Under the pieces are notes generated by a model. The model had not been told where the DNA came from. It did not search any database and saw nothing but the letters and a program-made list of their open reading frames with translations. The position numbers were made by a program, and so were the translations under genes. A stretch of DNA of 64,000 nt, taken from Metridium senile. Lineage: Eukaryota > Cnidaria > Anthozoa > Actiniaria > Metridiidae. Positions within the stretch are counted from its first letter, which is position 1. Each line of letters starts with the position of its first letter. The stretch lies in NCBI GenBank assembly GCA_949775045.1, contig OX459095.1:31782064-31846063 (forward strand), in the 5' to 3' direction. Below, in pieces: positions 35,026 to 45,707 of the stretch.

Positions 35026-36193
35026 AAGGTTATTACATAAGTAGACAGAAACTGTTTGAAATAGATTTCTGAATTTAGTATTCTATTTTTCATGGATTGC
35101 TCATCCAGAATCCGTTAATTTACGTAGATTGGATGATAGCAAGCGTACAGCCACTAAGGGGGAAAAGGGAGGGAAGACGACTTCACACCGTTTGTTCCCG
35201 TATGGGGCAGGGGTGGGGACGATTGTACACAGGTTAGTTGGATCACAGTCAGCCAAAACAATCAATTTTTATAGTATAAATATATGAGACGAAGTAATAG
35301 TAAAAATATGTATTTATAATTGAAATAAATTTGGAATAAATAAACATATCTTAGTCCTGCCGGTTATTGTTAAAATGTAATTGGTGTCATTCTGGTTATA
35401 AATTACTATGGAGACGCAAACTTGAGTGTGAGTAATATAAAAACAAGAATCATTATTTTTCTCTTAACACTATGTTCACCGGGTTACACTCTCTGTCGAA
35501 CTGTTGAAAGACTATTGTAAGTTACAATTATACTTTACTAATATTGTTATATTATTAATAACGACGTCATTTTTCAATTACACATAATATTTAACTCATG
35601 ATACTTGATATTCTCCCTCGCAGCTGTTTTTATTATCGGGCTTCCTGTGTCCCTACATATCACAGGAAGTCCGACACTAAAAACGGCTGTGGCGGAGACT
35701 AGATACTTGACTACTGCGAGATATTAAGTACAGTCAAATATAAATATATAATAACAATTGCTTGTTTTTGTGTTTATTCGATTATATTATTTCTCTGCGC
35801 CAATACTCTGTGGATACTAAATACTAGAATAATAATAAATGCTATTATAATATAGCGAAATATAATAAAATATCAGCAGCTAAAAACACGAACTTAAACG
35901 TTTTTTTGTAGTATTAATTTTAAACAAATCTCTATATCAGCAGCTGTGTCTGATAAGATTTCTTAATAAATTTAAAACATACAGCCTAGTTAGATGAATT
36001 ATATTGTTATTTAGCAATATTCTTTTCTTTACAACTATTATCCTCTTTAATTTAATGTAATATATATATATACTTTGTATTTGTGAAATAAAACATTTGC
36101 AGTGGATTTCATATGTCTTTTAATATTGAAGGCCAATTGCTCGGACTAATAAATTATTAGTTATTACTAAATTAAATTAATTACTATTAAAGT
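35026..36193. other. C-D specific sequence, no gene recognised
   Basis: AT-rich; not shared with the other intergenic regions. A short hairpin GGGCTTCCTGTG/CACAGGAAGTCCG lies at 35638-35680, echoing the GGAAGCCCG motifs of the downstream block. Confidence 0.5.
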
Positions 36194-36195
36194 AT

Positions 36196-36306
36196 TACTA
36201 CTACCTCTACAATTCCTTAGGGCAGTTTTAAATTATTGCCGTGATAGCAATCAGAGTCGAAGCGAAAACTGCTCTAAGGAATAATAGTTGTAGAGGTAGT
36301 AGTAGA
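36196..36306. mobile_element. About 110-bp palindromic MITE
   Basis: The left half ACTACTACCTCTACAA...TTCCTTAGGGCAGTTTT is mirrored by AAAACTGCTCTAAGGAA...TTGTAGAGGTAGTAGT, leaving about 40 bp in the centre. No target duplication could be read. Confidence 0.6.
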
Positions 36307-36835
36307 AGTACGTGAAGTATTAGTACGAGAATAGTCTTTATAAAAACCCACCTACACAGCAGTAGTTTATTAAATAAATCGAATTAGCAAAACGGTGATT
36401 GTGTAAAATCACTTGTTTTCATAATTTTTGCAAAATTATCTCGCATTCTTCAAATGGATAGGATTTAGGCTTGCAATCGTTCGTTTGTTGCAATAATTGT
36501 TTTAAACCATGAAAAACAGCTACAATTAGTACGATTTGATATCTTGAGACAAGGTGGAGTTGTCAATTTCTTGGCATTTTAACATACGTCACTTATCGAA
36601 TTTAGACCATTTTGAGTAAAGATCCTGTAAAAAAAGAACCCAAAGCAATTATTAAAAATGAATTGAATTCATAGCAAAAACCGAAAATATATATATTTTT
36701 TATTTTTGCTAAGGGTGATCAAACTAATTTCAGATACTAATTCCATATTAATAAAAAAACAAATTGAGTTATTATAAACAATTCTAAATTGTATATTCTG
36801 AAATATTTTTACATATAATTATTGTAAAAGACTTT
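36307..36835. other. No feature recognised
   Basis: AT-rich sequence with only very short open frames. Confidence 0.5.
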
Positions 36836-36960
36836 TATTTTGGGTTGATTTTTTTATACTGCAGCAACGTTTTTGTTCGTATTTTCAAGCGATAATTTGC
36901 ATCAATTTGCGGTCGTGGTCGGAAAATCAAAAATCCACAATTTCTCGAAATGAAAATATT
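36836..36960 (-). repeat. Diverged interspersed repeat, also at 48749-48850
   Basis: The minus strand here and the plus strand at 48749-48850 share a recognisable order: TTCGAGAAA..TG, CCGACCACGAC, then TTAACGCTTGA or TTATCGCTTGA, AATATACGAACA-like. Too diverged to classify. Confidence 0.5.
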
Positions 36961-37030
36961 TTTTTGAACTTCAAGATAAAAACTTTGCCAGACTCCTATA
37001 GGGACTGATATGGTAGTCAAAGTTTAAAAA

Positions 37031-37760
37031 TTGAGAGAAGACGGCTCGGTAATAAATTGTATTGAATCTGTAATTAGTAAGTATAAGATGTATACGATAA
37101 AGACGAACTTTCTCCAATATCAACAAATTTATGCCGCTATTCCAAATAAAGGGATGGTTGAGAGAGGACAATTCAAAATATCAACAGACAAAAGTTACTT
37201 TCTCGAGAGAAATCTGTGTCGTTTGGATGAAAAGAATTCTATAAACTTGTTGAAATGAAGTGTAAGGATTATTATGATATTTTTCTTGATAATCAGTCTA
37301 TCACCCCAACTGGTTTTAAAAAGTGGCCTGAGATACTGGGAAGCGATATAAGTATGGACTGTTGTAGATATTTCAAGCATTTATAGCATTTGCAAGGATA
37401 GAAAGGTTACACAAGCAAACTTTAAGCTTTTGCATAAGATCGTCTTTACAAGGAAATAATTATTTAGATTCCCAATAACATCCAGTACTAAGTGTATTTA
37501 CTGTTATCAAACAGACTCTCTGGAACATTTTCTATTCGACTGCCCATCTACTCGTGAATTTGTCTCTAGGGCGCTGGATTGGTTTAAGGAGGAAAATAGA
37601 TGTAATGTCGAACGTAAACCATTGCTTTTACAATTCCAATTTTGCAATTAAATTCATGAGAGCAATATTTAACATGATATATTATGTGCACTTTTCAGCT
37701 TTCCTAAAGTATTTTTGAGCAACGTAAGTGTAAATATAATTTAAGACATGGGGAAGCAAT
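37031..37760 (+). pseudogene. LINE reverse-transcriptase C-terminal remnant
   Basis: An open stretch 37031-37258 reads TNFLQYQQIYAAIPNKG, the kind of segment found in LINE polyproteins just after the RT domain. With frameshifts it continues through GFKKWPEILGSDIS (about 37312), LLHKIVFTRK with an in-frame stop (about 37421-37460), and KCIYCYQTDSLEHFLFDC (37490-37545), a C-x2-C...H-x4-C zinc knuckle. A further weak match runs to about 37760. The remnant is on the plus strand and distinct in sequence from the LINE at 26627-27520. No tail or target duplication was found. Nonfunctional. Confidence 0.75.
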
Positions 37761-37975
37761 GTAGCGCAGACTTTATAACAATCTTTTTTTCATAATTATT
37801 TTACTTATAAGGTATCGCATCTATGGAATCAGCTTCCTTCTTTAAATGTAAATGCCATAATTTTCTTTATTGAAGTATTGCTTATAGTTCATGTTGATAT
37901 TTTCTATATCTAATTCAATATATTTATATAATTGTCATACGTGTTCAGTAAGGGCGACCTTATCCCACTAATTAA

Positions 37976-39984
37976 AGTGCTAGTCTTACGAAAATCAAGG
38001 TGCAAAATTCGCACTTTTTAAGAATGCCATCCTTAAATATATGCCTAAAAAGGATAGTTACAGAAAATTTATGCAAAAAAAAAACTTTTTTGCACCTAAA
38101 AATTGCTGTCAAAAACGCTAAAATTTTGTCCGCCATTACTCGATCTTGATACTGTACAGCGGTTGTACATTTTAGTGTGTGACATCATATGCGCAAGACG
38201 CTTCTGGTCGCAATACATTCCTTACTAATATTTATATGAAGTAGCGTGCTCTTTTGATGCGAGTTTTATACCATTACCACGCAAAAAAGACGAAAAAAAG
38301 TATGGAACACCATCATCAACTACTTGATAGAAGTCTGAAAGTGATTTAGAGCCGTTGGTAAAAAAAAAATCAAGAAAAGATTGTGCTATCGAAGAAGAAC
38401 GTAAGGATATTGTAGATCAACAGCTCGAGTCGAAACTAAACTGAACAAAAACAGCTACGGGAACCCATGAAATCAATATAAAATCATTAATTGCAATTCA
38501 TAATCAATTATAAGTTATATCTTTAGTAAGTCTATCAGTATATTTAAGAAATTTATCATGAACTTTTATGTTTATTTTGCGAGTGCAAATATTCTCTGTG
38601 TAGTTTACAACTGTATTGTAAAACATCAAGAGTATAGTCGCTGTATAACGATCATTGTAGGGAAAAGATGTAGGACACTGCATAGCCTGATTGGTGTATT
38701 GAATAAGCATTAAAAGACGTTCATTGTGCTAGAATTGTTGTCTTGATTTGTTCGTTTTGTGTTGTAACCGAAGTTACTTCATATATAGTTTGCATGCCGT
38801 TGTTCGCCCGTAACCAAACCAGCGTGTACAAAAGTAAGTAATCTATCTAGAGTATTCTAAAAATTATGTAGCTTTTTAATCACAAGTGCAAGCTCTTTCA
38901 ATTTGTTAATCGTTAAAATCAGTTTTCCATGCACGTTCATGAAGCTAGTCAGTATTAAAAACAGTCGAGATAAAATGCCACACTGACAACTCGCAATATG
39001 TGCTTACTATTTATACTGGCATCCAAGAGCGTTCATTTCATAAACAAACTCAAAGTTTTCGTCTTTATATTTTTCTGCGAATTGTTTTATAGGTTGTTTA
39101 GTTTGTTAATTCTGTAACTTATAATATATATTCTTAGGTCAGTAAAACATACGTTATTTGATTTGCAATGATTTCCATTTTGACCTTACGTAGGCTGACA
39201 TACTGACTCAAAACAAATCCAGTTTCATACCATTTTGGCAGTAAAAAAACTATGCTCTTTATATCAAAAGGAGTGTAGCGTTTTTGATGAAATAATGAAG
39301 ATAAAAAACAACAATAAATCTAAATACGAGATACAACAAATGCTTGTCACTTTTGCTTTACGTAGGGCAAGCTTTTATGACAATGATGTTAGCGCTCTTT
39401 ACTGATGAGTTTCTTTAGTTCCATTCTTTAGACACTCTCGTTTTACAAATTGCCTTTTGCATCCCTCGATGTAAACATTCCTTGTAAGTTGGTCTCTTTT
39501 GAAATGAATCAAGCAGATAATGTCTTTGCGAAAGTTTTCTATTTTTGTGCGGGCAAATCCGATTTGTTCATATTTAGTCTATTGACTGAAATGAATTGAA
39601 ATTTCGGCGTTATTGTAAGACAAATTCGACCAAACTTGAACAACACATATTGTAGGAGACATGTTTTAGAGTTTGGACGTAAAAATATTCAAGAATCAAT
39701 GAAACATTTGATGAATTATGACCATCGGACAATATAAATAACAGAGGCTTAGTAGCAATGAACATTCGAGCGTTGCGCATATGACGTCACTTCCTTTAAT
39801 GACAGGCCGGCTCAGAAGAACGCGATCGATTAATGGCGGACGCAAAGTGCCGAACTTCAGACGCTAAATACAGCAACTTCCCGGACTCGTATGAATATAA
39901 AATTTGAACAGTGATATGACCATCATCTGAAGTTTTAAAAGGTAAAATGTTTAGAAATTTTGTCATACTCGTAAGACTAGCACT
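37976..39984. mobile_element. 2.0-kb TTAA-flanked transposon, degenerate
   Basis: Ends AGTGCTAGTCTTACGA and its reverse complement, flanked by TTAA on both sides (37972-37975, 39985-39988). Sub-terminal segments are also roughly inverted (GTCCGCCATTA on the left, TAATGGCGGACG on the right). TTAA targets are used by piggyBac and Kolobok elements. Inside, a lysine- and glutamate-rich broken frame (about 38290-38440) may be transposase or passenger debris but is not identifiable. A short frame starting MADAKCRTSD (39833) runs 24 codons. Confidence 0.7.
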
Positions 39985-39988
39985 TTAA

Positions 39989-40425
39989 TAAATTGATTGA
40001 TTGATTGAACACATTGCAGCTGTCTCAGAGTACCCTTGAATCAGAGGTTTTATTTCTCTTACCTAGAGATTTTCTAAACAAAGATAGAATATATTGCCTA
40101 TTCCAAAAAAGGCTAAAACGTTAGTTGGATTTATTATTATTTTTTATTTATTTTCCTTTTTTCTTTCTTTGTAATTAATATTCATTTCAATTATATGTAA
40201 TATTCCATACCTTTTAATAATTGTGAAATAATCAATTGAAAAAATTAACATATCGACTAAAATATCCAAACAAAACATACAGTTTATAAAATACTTTTCG
40301 AAGCTACATTTGGATTTTAAAATGTTTAATATTTTCTCTGAGTTGACTGAGATCAATTGTACTTATTCTGTTTCTTGTTTGTGGGAATTTATTTTTATTG
40401 GTTTAATGTTTTTGTTATTTTTCAG
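39989..40425. other. No feature recognised; short (ATTG)n run
   Basis: Begins with ATTGATTGATTGA (39993-40006). The remainder is AT-rich and may be intron ahead of the exon at 40426. Confidence 0.45.
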
Positions 40426-40541
40426 AAACAGTTGCAAGTACTCCGACTTTCTTCATCAACGATGTATTGGTGAATGAAGCCACTGCTTCGTGGACACTCG
40501 ACCAATGGAAAAAGCTTATCGACTCTCTTTTACAAAACTAG
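40426..40541 (+). CDS. Orphan terminal exon, DsbA/thioredoxin-like C-terminus
   Basis: A good acceptor (TTTTTGTTATTTTTCAG, ending 40425) opens a 37-codon phase-2 frame to TAG at 40539-40541. The translation starts TVASTPTFFINDVLV, has W at positions 22 and 27, and ends WKKLIDSLLQN. TPTFFIN is the cis-proline strand of DsbA-type thioredoxin folds, and an amphipathic WKKLIDSLL helix follows at the right distance. No CxxC exon or other upstream exon was found between 35000 and 40425. It is therefore either the last exon of a gene with a very long intron or a copied fragment. Preservation of the frame argues against great age. Confidence 0.55.
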
Positions 40542-41270
40542 ATCGACTTTTGCCTATCAAAGGAATAATGAAGTTTTAGTCACGATCAGTCAAGTGGTCT
40601 CCAGTGCGCAGCCGTAGAAAGGGAATGTTGCGTGACACAAACTGCGGCAGCGTTAACTACTGCATCAAGGATGAAGTGATCATACATGTAAAATCTTGTT
40701 AGAATGCAAACATTGAAACCACAAAACAATCAAAATATATGCTTCCTAATAGGTTTTTTTAGTAACTATCACAAACAGGATATGATGACTGAACTTGGGT
40801 TGAGTGTAAACATTTAAACCATGAAATAAAATTGAAATTCTTACTACCTAATAGTTTTGATTTAATATATACTTTAATGTTTTATTAAACAAAACAATTT
40901 CTATAAGACATTGTAAAAAGATATGTCATTAATATTGTCCATCAAAGAATGATAGTCAGGTCTCAGCATACTACAGGGCCCACAGTAATTAGCGTAAGCT
41001 GGTTGTGGTGTCCCTGGCTTCGTATGAAGGAAAAAGCTAATGAAATAAATAAAAAAAATAATGAAATTAGTACTAAAAGAAATGCCACGTGATACCATAT
41101 AAGTTCGATCTAAATGCTCGATACTAGAATTAATTGTTAACATAGATTTCATAATTCTTATTCCATGTTCACTATGGCTCATCATACAGTTAAAAATCAA
41201 AATTTCAAATGTTGAAAAATCCCTTGCTACTTGTTGTAGTATTATTGTCTATTTTACTTGGAAAGCGTTA
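40542..41270. other. Sequence after the orphan exon; degenerate A-rich repeats
   Basis: Contains a possible polyadenylation signal AATAAA at about 40824. Three loosely similar segments with the order AAACCATGAAA..CAAAATT..CTAATAG occur at 40699, 40808 and 41690, and resemble a part of the 3.9-kb element near 29990. No gene recognised. Confidence 0.4.
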
Positions 41271-41415
41271 GAGTGGAGACATTAAACCAGTGAACTGACA
41301 AAATCAAATAGTCAAGGTGTAATAGTCAAATAGACACAAAAGAAAACAATGGAATTAGAGACTGCTAAGGTGTATTAGTCTAATATCTATTTCACGGGTT
41401 TAGTGTCTTCACTCT
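41271..41415. mobile_element. 145-bp MITE with TA flanks
   Basis: Ends GAGTGGAGACATTAAACC and GGTTTAGTGTCTTCACTC are inverted repeats flanked by TA. The tip GAGTGG is the same as in the 182-bp MITE, so the two may be related. Confidence 0.6.
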
Positions 41416-43060
41416 AATGACATTGACTGTATTTAGTAATTATAAGTCACCTTCACACAACCAGAAACATCAACCTTCTCTAGCAATAGAAAAAAATAGT
41501 AGTCCCAAGATCATATAATCATACGTAAGATAGTATAAGTTTAAAAGTTAAATCTAAAATTATATTCTAAATAAGCAAGTGCTTTATATTGTGCATGTAG
41601 ATGGAAAGAAAATATAGTTAAACTAATCCCACTATCCTATATTCATACATAATTAAGGTCCATAAGATAGGATGAATTTGAATAGAGCACAAACAATCAA
41701 ACCATGAAAACAAATCAAAATTGCTACTAACTAACAGTTTTTATTGTTTCACTATCACTCAGAAATATCAAAAAGAAAAGAAACAATATACCACTCCACC
41801 TTAACTTGTCAGTATTTAATAGTGACTAACAACCGCAAAACAATTACATAGAGGGATTGTGGTTTTGTTTCGTGGATATAGCGTTTTCGTTCTAAACTTG
41901 ATAACATATTTTTTTGATCTAAAAGATCCGACGTTCTCTAGGCTGTGAATTGAGAGTCGAACACAAAACCATGGTTAGCCGGGGTTTTGTTCTTCGGCTG
42001 TTGGCAGGCTAGCTTTGAATTCCACGTAACTAATAAAGCTTATTCAAACAAAATAAAGTCGTAGGTTTTCAACAAACGTCATGGGATTCACATGAAATCC
42101 ACCATCAATAATTAAAACTTTTTTGTGGTTCGCGCGCAAAGACATAGGATTGTTTTATAAAAAGTGCGCGCAAATGATTTTTACTCACGAGTTGCGAATC
42201 ATAAAAATACGATTGAGTCTTCGAGCGAATGAGTGTTTTGATGCAAACCAACGAGTGAATAAAAAATCTTTCACGCAATATTTCCATGGTGTAATCAGTT
42301 TTTGTATTTCATAGATAGTGAGATTCAATCTAGATGTTTATGCACATAGCTTGTTTGCGCCGTTTAATGTCTCGACAGCAAGTCATCTCAATGTCCAATG
42401 CATTAATGATAAATCAGAATCAAAACCGGCCATTTTCTGAGAATTATTATATTTGCCTTTTCTCCAAGTAAGAAATGAACTCATAGCAATTTTGTCACAA
42501 GTGAAAAACCATCTGATGGGAAGTAAGACTTTTTATCACTAGTGAATAATTGCATATTTTAGTCAGTTCTTTTTCGATGGGTAAATCTCAGTATCTATGA
42601 AATATAGGAAATAGTACATGGGAGTGCGAATAAATTCCATATCTCCCAAAGTCTATATGTATTATTCTGTTTATTATAAAAACAAAATATATTGTTTTAT
42701 GCACAAAATGATAGTTATTTTCACATGTAAAATTTTCGTATTTTTGTATGACTGTGTTCAAATACGATATTTCTCAGTGAATCCCAGTAAACCACTGTTA
42801 AAACGTGTTGAAACGATGTTGGATTGATGATGTTGAAAAGAGTTAAAAGCGTATTTAAAAACATTGCCATTCAACAACATCGAAGGGATGTTGAAGCTGA
42901 TGTTGAAACCGTTTGCCCGGACCTTTATCTTGATATTAATCAAACGAAATAAAGTCATAGTTATAACACCAAACTTTATGTGAGATTCATGTGAAATGTA
43001 CCATCAATAATCAAGAGCTGTTTTCGTGGTTCGCCCGCAAAGACAATCGATTTATTAACA
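41416..43060. repeat. About 115-bp diverged direct repeats (42030-42150, 42938-43055) around an inverted TTCAACA repeat
   Basis: Both direct repeats run ATAAAGTC..AG...CACATGAAAT or CATGTGAAAT..ACCATCAATAAT..GTGGTTCGC.CGCAAAGACA. Between them, 42806-42909 is built of GTTGAA/TTCAAC motifs in both orientations (GTTGAAACGATGTTG, CATTCAACAACATCG). No gene seen in this stretch. Confidence 0.5.
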
Positions 43061-44778
43061 ATATTCTTAGAGGTCGCAAAATGAACTTAATATGAACAGG
43101 AAAAATAGGCGATTCTCAGTTGTAGGTAAATTATGATACTAGTAAAGTGATAAAAAGTAAAGTATCATGTTTTTACGTTGTTGCAAATTTCATTTTATTG
43201 CCCATAGTTACCACGTTCAATACTTTTCTTTCAGCAGACTGATTCGCAGTTTCATTGTTCACAAAAAATATTTATATTAGAGCGGTTCTCATTAACCCGA
43301 TATATTTAATTCCTTATAAACATTAAAATTACAGACATGTTCAAAATACTTTGGAAAATTGTGCGTCCCTTCAGTTTTTAAAAGTAAAATTCAGTCTTTA
43401 CTACTCTATGTAAGCAATGATCAAGGTTTTTAGTCTGAAATCCTTGTAGCAATTTGAATAGAAAGTCAACGAGTATTGCTTTGGTGGAAGAAGTTTTGAT
43501 AAACACGCCTGTTTACTTAGCTTGTGAAAATCTAACGAGTATTGAAGTTTGGTCTTGTAAAAGTTTAAATATCCCTGGCCGAGGTACCGCCATAAGGCAT
43601 GTATTAATTCTTTAACCCCATGTATCCCACCATCCCCCTAAACCTATTGTATGTATTGTGTATCCTGATAAAGCAAGTGATATGCGCAAACGAGAAAAGG
43701 CAACGTTTTCAACGGATTGCAGTTGTTTGATACAAAGTAGCTAGATTTGATCTGATGTTCCACTCGTTAAATTAATATACCTTGATATATCACATCAAAG
43801 GCAATTAAAGACCATTCAGTGACTTAATTTACAGGCAAATTATAATTTTTTTTATCAGTCTCTATTGTGAGATTCCTTGCAATCGTTTTGCGATTGTGTA
43901 CGATCATATACAAACCAACTTTTACCGGTTGTTATTGCTATTGTGTGATTTACTGCGATTGTTTGCGATCATATGTGATTCACCATTTGTCTCTCTTGTA
44001 TGATCTAGTGCGATTGGGGATATGAACCGGCTGTCACCGGCTCTTATAATTGTGTGATTTAATGTGATTTTGCCTCCCTTGTTCGATCCAGTATGGTCAC
44101 ATGCGATTTTCTGGGATCATATATGTAAACCAGTTTTAAAAACAAGTTATTTTTATATTAAAAAGGAATTGTATTATTTCTGAGATTGATAGAGACTTCC
44201 CGTGTAAACAGTGGTCAATTGGTAATTACGATAACTGATTTCAAAACAAATATCATATTGGATAACAAACAAAAAACTTGTCTACAAAACACGTTCTGTC
44301 CAAGAGTATCATAATATTTATTGAAGATACTGTAAACAGAACGTTATTGTCAAGTTCATTGAACGCACTTAAACTATCAAAACCGACATGTTATTTTTAA
44401 CCTAATTACGACAACGACTCCAACAGTGACGTGCGGATTAACGTTTCGCTCAGTGATCTTAGGGGTGGACCATTGGAGTAGCTGATGACAGGAAGCAGGG
44501 GGGTCGAATGTGAAGTTAGTCCTTGCCAAGCGTAGTACAAAATGTCCTTCTTTAACATTTCAAATATCCTTGATTATATTATCAATATAACCTAAATGGA
44601 TCATGTACTGTATATAATTATCTCTTGATCAATGTGTTTCAGGCTACCGAAGCTATACTGTATGGTTGAATATATTTTGTTTGAAAGCGCATGAGGATGG
44701 AATCGAATTTAAAGTCCGTTAGCATGCAATGTTCACACATCATACAAGCTACAATAAAAATATTTCGTGAGTTAAAAA
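43061..44778. other. C-D intergenic, degenerate repeats only
   Basis: 43855-44130 is a loose tandem of GCGATTGT..GATCATAT motifs. 44160-44530 is a diverged relative of the region upstream of genes B and C (10130-10360; shared GGGGTGGACC and GAACAAACA context). No gene recognised. Confidence 0.45.
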
Positions 44779-44982
44779 GACAAAACGCAAAGACGTAAAG
44801 ACGTAAAGGCGTAATGATGCAAATACGCAAGGACGCAAGGACGCAAGGACACAAGGGCGCAAAGGCGCAAGGGCGCAAGGACGCAATCATGACTCAAAGA
44901 CGCAAAGACGCAAGCATGCAAGCACGCAAAGACGCAAGCTCGCAAAGACGCAAGGACGCAAGCACGCAAAGACGCAAGCACT
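44779..44982. repeat. 9-bp minisatellite (GACGCAAAG/GACGCAAGG)
   Basis: About 22 imperfect copies of a 9-bp unit. Because 9 is a multiple of 3, several frames stay open across it on both strands, giving low-complexity translations (RKDAS-like or LRACV-like) with no sign of being real. A short piece of the same unit begins upstream of gene A at about 27. Confidence 0.85.
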
Positions 44983-45235
44983 CGAATTCATATGCAAATT
45001 AGTTGATAATAACGCTTAACAACTTAATATTTAATCGTTAGTTTCAAATGAATTCAAAACATTTTACAGTGGGGAGACCTGAACCGTGAACACTATTTTT
45101 ATTACTTTGTTTATCACAAATCCCATGAATGAATAGATTAGAAATAAGATTTATTATACGCACCCAGTGTATTTGAACTTAATGCTTCATTTTTAATGAT
45201 TTTGAAGCAATAGAAGGCTTAGAAAATAATAATAT

Positions 45236-45553
45236 GAAAAGTCAAGTGTTTACGGTTTGAGTATCCTCACTTTTATTCCTGACAGTTCAAAGTATAATTT
45301 TCTTTCCTCGGAGTTATACTTCTACTCGAGTTTACTGAATTCTTCTTTTGTGCAAATGTATTATTCAATTCTGTTTGTATATTTAGTCTACCATAACACT
45401 GACTCCCCCTGGATTTAAACCTAATCGTCATAGTAAGAGAGGCTTTGCAACTTCCTGTTTCAAGTGCTACAAATACGACTGTGTTGTACTAACCAAGTCA
45501 CTATCACTCTGAGCCACTCAAGACTGATATACCTACTGTAAACAAGCATTGAA
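45236..45553 (+). promoter_or_regulatory. 5' flank of gene D (type 1), TATA-position variant TACAAATA at 45468
   Basis: Nearly identical to 38-353 upstream of gene A, including the TACAAATA variant 86 bp before the start codon. B and C differ both in this base and in all sequence upstream of about -110. Confidence 0.6.
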
Positions 45554-45707
45554 ATGAAAGCAGTTTTTGGTGTTTTTCTCTTGGCAGGACTGGCCTACAT
45601 GTCTAATGCAGGGACCATCCATCTTGCCAATTCTAAGATGACTCTGACTGGCACTGGTACGATTAAAGTGAGTCCTGTGGAAACGTTCTGGTCTGGACTG
45701 ACGAAAA
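45554..45707 (+). CDS. Gene D exon 1 (residues 1-51)
   Basis: ATG 45554; phase-1 end before [16 protein letters not shown] as in gene A. Confidence 0.86.

Noticed and set aside
40901..41200. 99-codon minus-strand frame with a hydrophobic segment
   Set aside because: No recognisable domain or signal-peptide start, not duplicated elsewhere, and the TTTIIFFIYFI run is expected from AT-rich sequence.
44639..45002. Alanine-Ser-Leu-Arg repeat frames over the 9-bp minisatellite
   Set aside because: Open in both strands because the unit is nine bases; no start context or neighbours.
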